A stretch of DNA of 11,168 nucleotides from Geosiphon pyriformis (lineage: Eukaryota > Glomeromycota > Glomeromycetes > Archaeosporales > Geosiphonaceae). Under the pieces are notes generated by a model. It did not search any database. It saw nothing but the letters and a program-made list of their open reading frames with translations, and was not told the origin of the DNA. The position numbers and the translations under genes were made by a program. Shown here one piece after another: positions 7,740 through 11,168 of the stretch; positions within the stretch are counted from its first letter, which is position 1; each line of letters starts with the position of its first letter. Location: positions 178,785 through 189,952 of the forward strand of contig JAAOMT010000366.1 in NCBI GenBank assembly GCA_016748015.1. The letters run 5' to 3'.

Positions 7740-8750
7740 TTATTGATAATCTACCAAACAATAAAACAGCTAAGTTATTAGAGATATCTAATGAACTTTG
7801 GAAGCATTGTGGTGAGGAGGTTTTAGTCTGTCTTTTAAAATTGTTAAATTTGTATTTGAGTATAGAGGCAGTTCCTAATCTGTAGAAAGAAGCATGGATT
7901 TCAATAATTCTAAAACCTTATGAGTGGAATAGTGTTCTAACAAATACTAGACCTATTATATTAGTCGAAACAGCATATAAAATACTATTTAAGATTTTAT
8001 CTGATCAGATATCTTTGGCTTATAGCAAGTTTAATGTTCTTCATATAATAATTTTTCAGTGTTGAAGAGTACTTCGATCCAGTTTTTTATTTTTGCTATT
8101 GGCTTAGTCGTTGAGGATGCTCTGAAGAAAAACAGAGAGCTTTGATTAGTGCTACAGGATATGTGCAAAGCTTATGATTTAGTAAGCTGGCATTATTTGT
8201 GAGCAAGCTTGCATCACATTAAAATGTGTGAACGTTTTATCCAATTTTTTAGCAATATTCATGGGAACTGAGTCAACAAAGTGATGACTGATTTTGGGCT
8301 TTCAGATAGTTATAGAGTACATGATGAGTTGGATCAAGGAGAGGTCTTTTTCCTACTGCTTCAGAGAATATTTTATGATCTACTTTTGTGTAAAGTAAAA
8401 AGGCATGAACACTTGTGTAGATATAAAGTTGATTTTAAGTTTATAGCAAAGTCTGGCAGGATTGAGACAAGTGGAAAAAAAACTTTCTTTTTGACTGCAG
8501 GCACTTTTGTTGATAATACAATTTGGGTTAGGAGTAGTCAAGCATCTACACAGTATATTTTGAACATTGCAAGTGAATTTTTTGTGATTAATAATATCTC
8601 AATTAATAATGATAAGATGGTAGTGATTTCTATCAATCAGAGAGTTAAAAATGCTTTGCTGTTGATCAATGGATTGCCAATTTTGGTTGTTAAAAAGGGT
8701 GAGTTACACTGATATTTGGGCATTTTCCTGTCAACTGAAGGTCTTTTTAA
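7740..8750 (+). other. Reverse transcriptase domain of copy B, active site mutated
   Basis: The RT motifs align with copy A: NTRPI (about 7940), QDMCKAYDLVSW (motif A), LDQGEV (motif B, about 8329) and TFVDNTIW (motif C). The second catalytic Asp of the FVDD box is Asn (AAT 8515-8517) against GAT in copy A. In motif B, the SP after QGEVF in copy A is FL here. There is a 1-nt deletion at 8045-8055 relative to A, and stops at 7883, 8143, 8200, 8269 and 8710. Confidence 0.85.
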
Positions 8751-9599
8751 GCCCAGTTTGGCTCAAACCCATAAGGATGTCAGGTTTTTTTCTAATATAG
8801 TGTTAAGAAAAGCTATTATAGACAAACAATTCTGTTATTTGGTTTTGGCAGTTTTGCAACTTATTGTTAGCTATTGTACACAGTTCAGTTTTGTTACTTC
8901 AGATGTGTATCATAAGTGGGATATTATGATTAAAAAAGATCTTAGGGCCAAAGCTAGTTTACCACATGACTTTCCCAGTGAGGTCTTGTACCACCCTTCT
9001 TTATATAGTTTAAAGCCCTTTGAGCAAGTACAGTCTGAAGGAAAGCTGGCATCACTAATTTTATTTTTTAATGGCCATGACATTCTTGAATATTTATTTG
9101 ATCATTGATTTTTGGATTTGCAAGTTCTGGAATGGTCTCCTTTGAATTCTTTACAGTTTCTTGTTAGGTTGTGTGTTAGTCCTGTAAACAATTTTTTGGT
9201 GGAGGTAGTGAAGATTTTTTTGGAGAATGAATTATCTTTAGTGAACAATTTATCTTGTGCTTTTTATGGGTCTGGCAATTTTCTGATGTCTGGCATTCTG
9301 GGTCAGTCTTTGTTTTACAAATCCATTTTTTCATTGAAGCATTTTGGTGTTGCTTTTGATGACAGAATTCTTGACAAGAAAGGAAGAGTGATGGACTAGA
9401 AAAAATTTTGGTGTTGGAAGTAATTGGACCCAAGGGGCCCTGTGCCTTACTGGTTTTTTTTAATATCTGATTTTATGAACAATTCTGTTTTTTTAGGGAT
9501 CGGAACTGCTACTGCTACTAAGGAAGATGTGCTGAGTGTGTTGGATTCTAATAAGTTCTCTGAAGTTCGTGATAGTTTACTGAAGGTGTGGTCTAATTG

Positions 9600-10010
9600 T
9601 ATTAAGGTTTATACAGATGGGTCCTTAAGATGTGCTGGTTCTGTTAAGATAGCAGGTAGAGTGGCTATATACTTTCTGGCTGCAAAAGCAGGCATTGAAG
9701 TTAAGGTTGCTAAACTTTTGTCCTCTACTTTAACTGAACTGCAAGCTGTGATGTTGGCTTTAAAGTGTGTTCTATTTTTTTGCTCAGTGGTTTTGTACTC
9801 GGATAATCAATCTGCGATTGATGTCTACATTTCTGAGGCTTTTTTGATTACGCCTGACTTCCATAACCAATGTTGGATTGAAAGATTGCAAATTGTCAAT
9901 CTCCTTAAAAACAAAAATATTGCAATTAAGTGAGTAAAGATTAAAAGACATTCAGATGTATTGGGCAATATAAGGACTGATGCACTGGCTAATGAGGCTA
10001 TTTTCTTGTC
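9600..10010 (+). other. RNase H domain of copy B
   Basis: All four acidic positions survive: Asp 9616-9618 in VYTDGS, Glu 9736-9738 in TELQA, Asp 9802-9804 in SDNQS and Asp 9979-9981 in TDALA. The histidine loop reads KRHSD (His 9949-9951). A TGA at 9931-9933 replaces the Trp found in copy A (VEWHKVK) just before that loop. Confidence 0.85.
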
Positions 10011-10336
10011 TTTTTTTTTGCCAGTTAAAATCTGGGAGAGATTTCTGGTTACTGAAAAAACTGCCATATTTGGCAATGCTTGTCATTTTGCTTGAAACTT
10101 ATACTAATCAATAAACTGTGCCCATTGGAAGACTGGTCTGGGTTTTGATATAGTTCCGGATGTTATGATTAAGGAAATAGATTGGAATGCTACTGCGACA
10201 GTTTGGCATTCCGATTTACACATGCTTTCTGGATTCACCAGTAGGAAGTTTGCCAATTTACACACATATTTAATGAAGACTGTATATGATTGCAGTTAGA
10301 AAGAGGTTGTATAGCAGAAGTTATTCTGGTGTTTTG

Positions 10337-10384
10337 TGTTTGCTGTGTAACAAGATGGAGTTCTCTGATTATGTTTTCACTTGT
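10337..10384 (+). other. zf-RVT-like Cys/His finger of copy B (His replaced by Tyr)
   Basis: The order is Cys 10337, Cys 10346, Tyr 10370, Cys 10382. Copy A has C-L-Y-C, then His (3553) and Cys with the same spacing, so the Tyr here is a CAT-to-TAT change. The finger follows RNase H and probably contacts nucleic acid during target-primed reverse transcription. Confidence 0.7.
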
Positions 10385-10882
10385 TCTGGTAACTTTGGTC
10401 TCCACGGAGACATTTTGGTTGAAGCTGCTAAAAAATAGATGTCGATGTCTGGTTTTTTGAGTTCATCTCCATTTACTATTCTGCTTTTGCTTTCGTCATG
10501 TTCTTTGGATATGAGTCTTTATACAGCAGTGTGCAAGGGTTTTGTAATAAGAGATTGGTATGCCAAAGCTGTTTTAGTTTTTGAGAGAAAAGTGAAAGCT
10601 ACTCAGACTCTAGTGGAATACATCAGGTTTGTGATAGGGTTATAATGCATTCAAATATGGACTATTAAAACCAAACATAGAACAAAGATAGAAAAAGCTG
10701 GCTTGGTTGGAGATAATGATATGATTTCTGGCTTGTCCAGCAGTGTAGTTTCTATGTTGTTGGCTGGTGTTGTCTGCATGCTTGGTGTTATAGAATCTTT
10801 TGCTGTTAGGTTTGGTAGGCATAAATTGTGTTATTTTTTCTCTGGTTTGAGTGGTGATGCTTTTGTTATCATAGATGTATAG

Positions 10883-11017
10883 TGTTGCCTTGTCTGGCCT
10901 GAGTGGCTGGCCATATGTAGTCTGTACATAAGCTACATTTAGTTGGTTTTACTTAGTTTGGTTTTGTATACTAGATAGCAGTTGGACTTCACTTGTAAAA
11001 CTTGTAATAAAAAAAAA
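10883..11017 (+). other. 3' UTR and A tail of copy B
   Basis: This trailer begins TAGTGTTG at the stop, as in copy A. A hairpin follows (TGGCC 10895-10899 with GGCCA 10909-10913, 9-nt loop), and the trailer ends with TTGGACTTCACTTGTAAAAC, a GTAATA box and an A-run (11009-11017). The hairpin, its distance from the stop and the terminal block all match copy A although the proteins have diverged widely. Confidence 0.75.
11006..11011 (+). promoter_or_regulatory. Poly(A) signal AATAAA at the end of copy B
   Basis: AATAAA is fused to the terminal A-run, just as in copy A. It may be the processing signal or simply the element terminus. Confidence 0.5.
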
Positions 11018-11168
11018 TTATCAATTATTTATATTTTAATTAATAATTCAAATTATATAAATACACAAATATAACTAAACTCAAATTTTATAACAGTAAA
11101 AATTGGTCGAAATATGCAAAAATCTACGAATTTTGCAATAATTCACTAAAATATAAAAAGTTTTCTGA
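11018..11168. other. AT-rich flank downstream of copy B
   Basis: This begins with TTATCAA, the heptamer also found after the copy A tail, and continues as AT-rich sequence with stops in all frames. A 7-bp inverted repeat (TGCAAAA 11115-11121, TTTTGCA 11131-11137) is too short to interpret. No gene is seen. Confidence 0.6.

Larger units (their letters stand above)
6204..10882 (+). pseudogene. Copy B ORF2: endonuclease, reverse transcriptase and RNase H polyprotein, decayed
   Basis: The ATG at 6204-6206 overlaps the ORF1 stop TGA at 6205-6207. The coding trace runs in the frame of 6204 to about 6340, then in the frame of 6359 to about 8044, then in the frame of 8281 to about 10280, then in the frame of 10439 to the TAG at 10880-10882. 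The three frame changes are a 1-nt loss near 6340, a 1-nt loss at about 8045-8055 and an 11-nt deletion near 10277-10294; the latter two were placed against copy A. There are 21 premature stops. Domains in order are apurinic-like endonuclease (6204 to about 6900), a linker, RT (about 7740-8750), RNase H (about 9600-10010), a Cys/His finger (10337-10384) and a C-terminal region. At least five stops (7883, 8143, 9397, 9931, 10436) lie where copy A has Trp codons. Confidence 0.88.
4197..11017 (+). mobile_element. Copy B: near full-length, heavily decayed LINE
   Basis: The copy contains a 5' leader, ORF1, ORF2, 3' UTR and A tail in LINE order on the + strand, about 6.8 kb in all. It begins where the A tail of copy A ends. 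TTATCAA follows both A tails (4197-4203 and 11018-11024), which could be a short target-site duplication around B or part of the shared element terminus. By hand trace, ORF1 has 7 premature stops and ORF2 has 21, with three indels that change frame. Catalytic residues of the endonuclease and RT and zinc ligands in both ORFs are mutated. The element cannot be active. The exact 5' end is uncertain. Confidence 0.9.

Noticed and set aside
4414-10645. A reassigned genetic code in which TAG, TAA and TGA are read as amino acids.
   Set aside because: All three stops appear at Trp, Gln and Arg-like positions mixed together, frameshifts and catalytic losses are also present, and copy A has few stops. 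Decay explains this better than recoding.
11115-11137. A 7-bp inverted repeat (TGCAAAA / TTTTGCA) resembling a terminator hairpin.
   Set aside because: It is too short for AT-rich DNA and has no associated gene; the sequence is eukaryotic, so a bacterial-type terminator is not expected.

Overview
The window is an AT-rich, gene-poor stretch of a eukaryotic genome filled by two non-LTR (LINE-type) retrotransposon copies, both on the + strand and head to tail. I found no host protein gene, tRNA, rRNA or CRISPR array. The RT/RNase H proteins closely resemble, from memory, a LINE family abundant in arbuscular mycorrhizal fungi (Glomeromycotina such as Rhizophagus and Gigaspora). That host assignment is recognition without a search, so it is likely but unproven.

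Layout. Bases 1-790 are AT-rich flank containing a 20-nt tandem minisatellite (438-578) and a small imperfect palindrome (597-617). Copy A (about 790-4196) is a 5'-truncated element. It starts inside ORF2 and keeps the reverse transcriptase, RNase H, a zf-RVT-like zinc finger, an uncharacterised C-terminal region, the 3' UTR and a short A tail. It has three in-frame stops, no frameshift, and apparently all RT and RNase H catalytic residues. Copy B (about 4197-11017) starts directly at the tail of A and is close to full length: 5' leader, ORF1 (two RRM-like folds, CCHC knuckle, C-terminal helical region), ORF2 (endonuclease, RT, RNase H, zinc finger, C-terminal region), 3' UTR and A tail. B carries 28 premature stops and 3 frameshifts by my hand trace, and is dead. 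Bases 11018-11168 are AT-rich flank with no visible gene.

In an intact element, ORF1 protein would bind and package the RNA. ORF2 protein would nick the target, reverse-transcribe from the nick and degrade template RNA. ORF1 and ORF2 of B meet in an ATGA stop/start overlap, which suggests ORF2 is made by termination-reinitiation.

The most notable signals are: complete loss of CpG across 1,266 bp of copy B, where the matching part of copy A keeps about 21; loss of endonuclease, RT and zinc-ligand residues in B by changes that all read as C-to-T or G-to-A; the start-stop ORF junction; a conserved 3' UTR hairpin and tail shared by two otherwise diverged subfamilies; an unexplained C-terminal region conserved in both; and TTATCAA after both A tails. 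This is decayed transposon sequence. I do not see a new defence or metabolic system.
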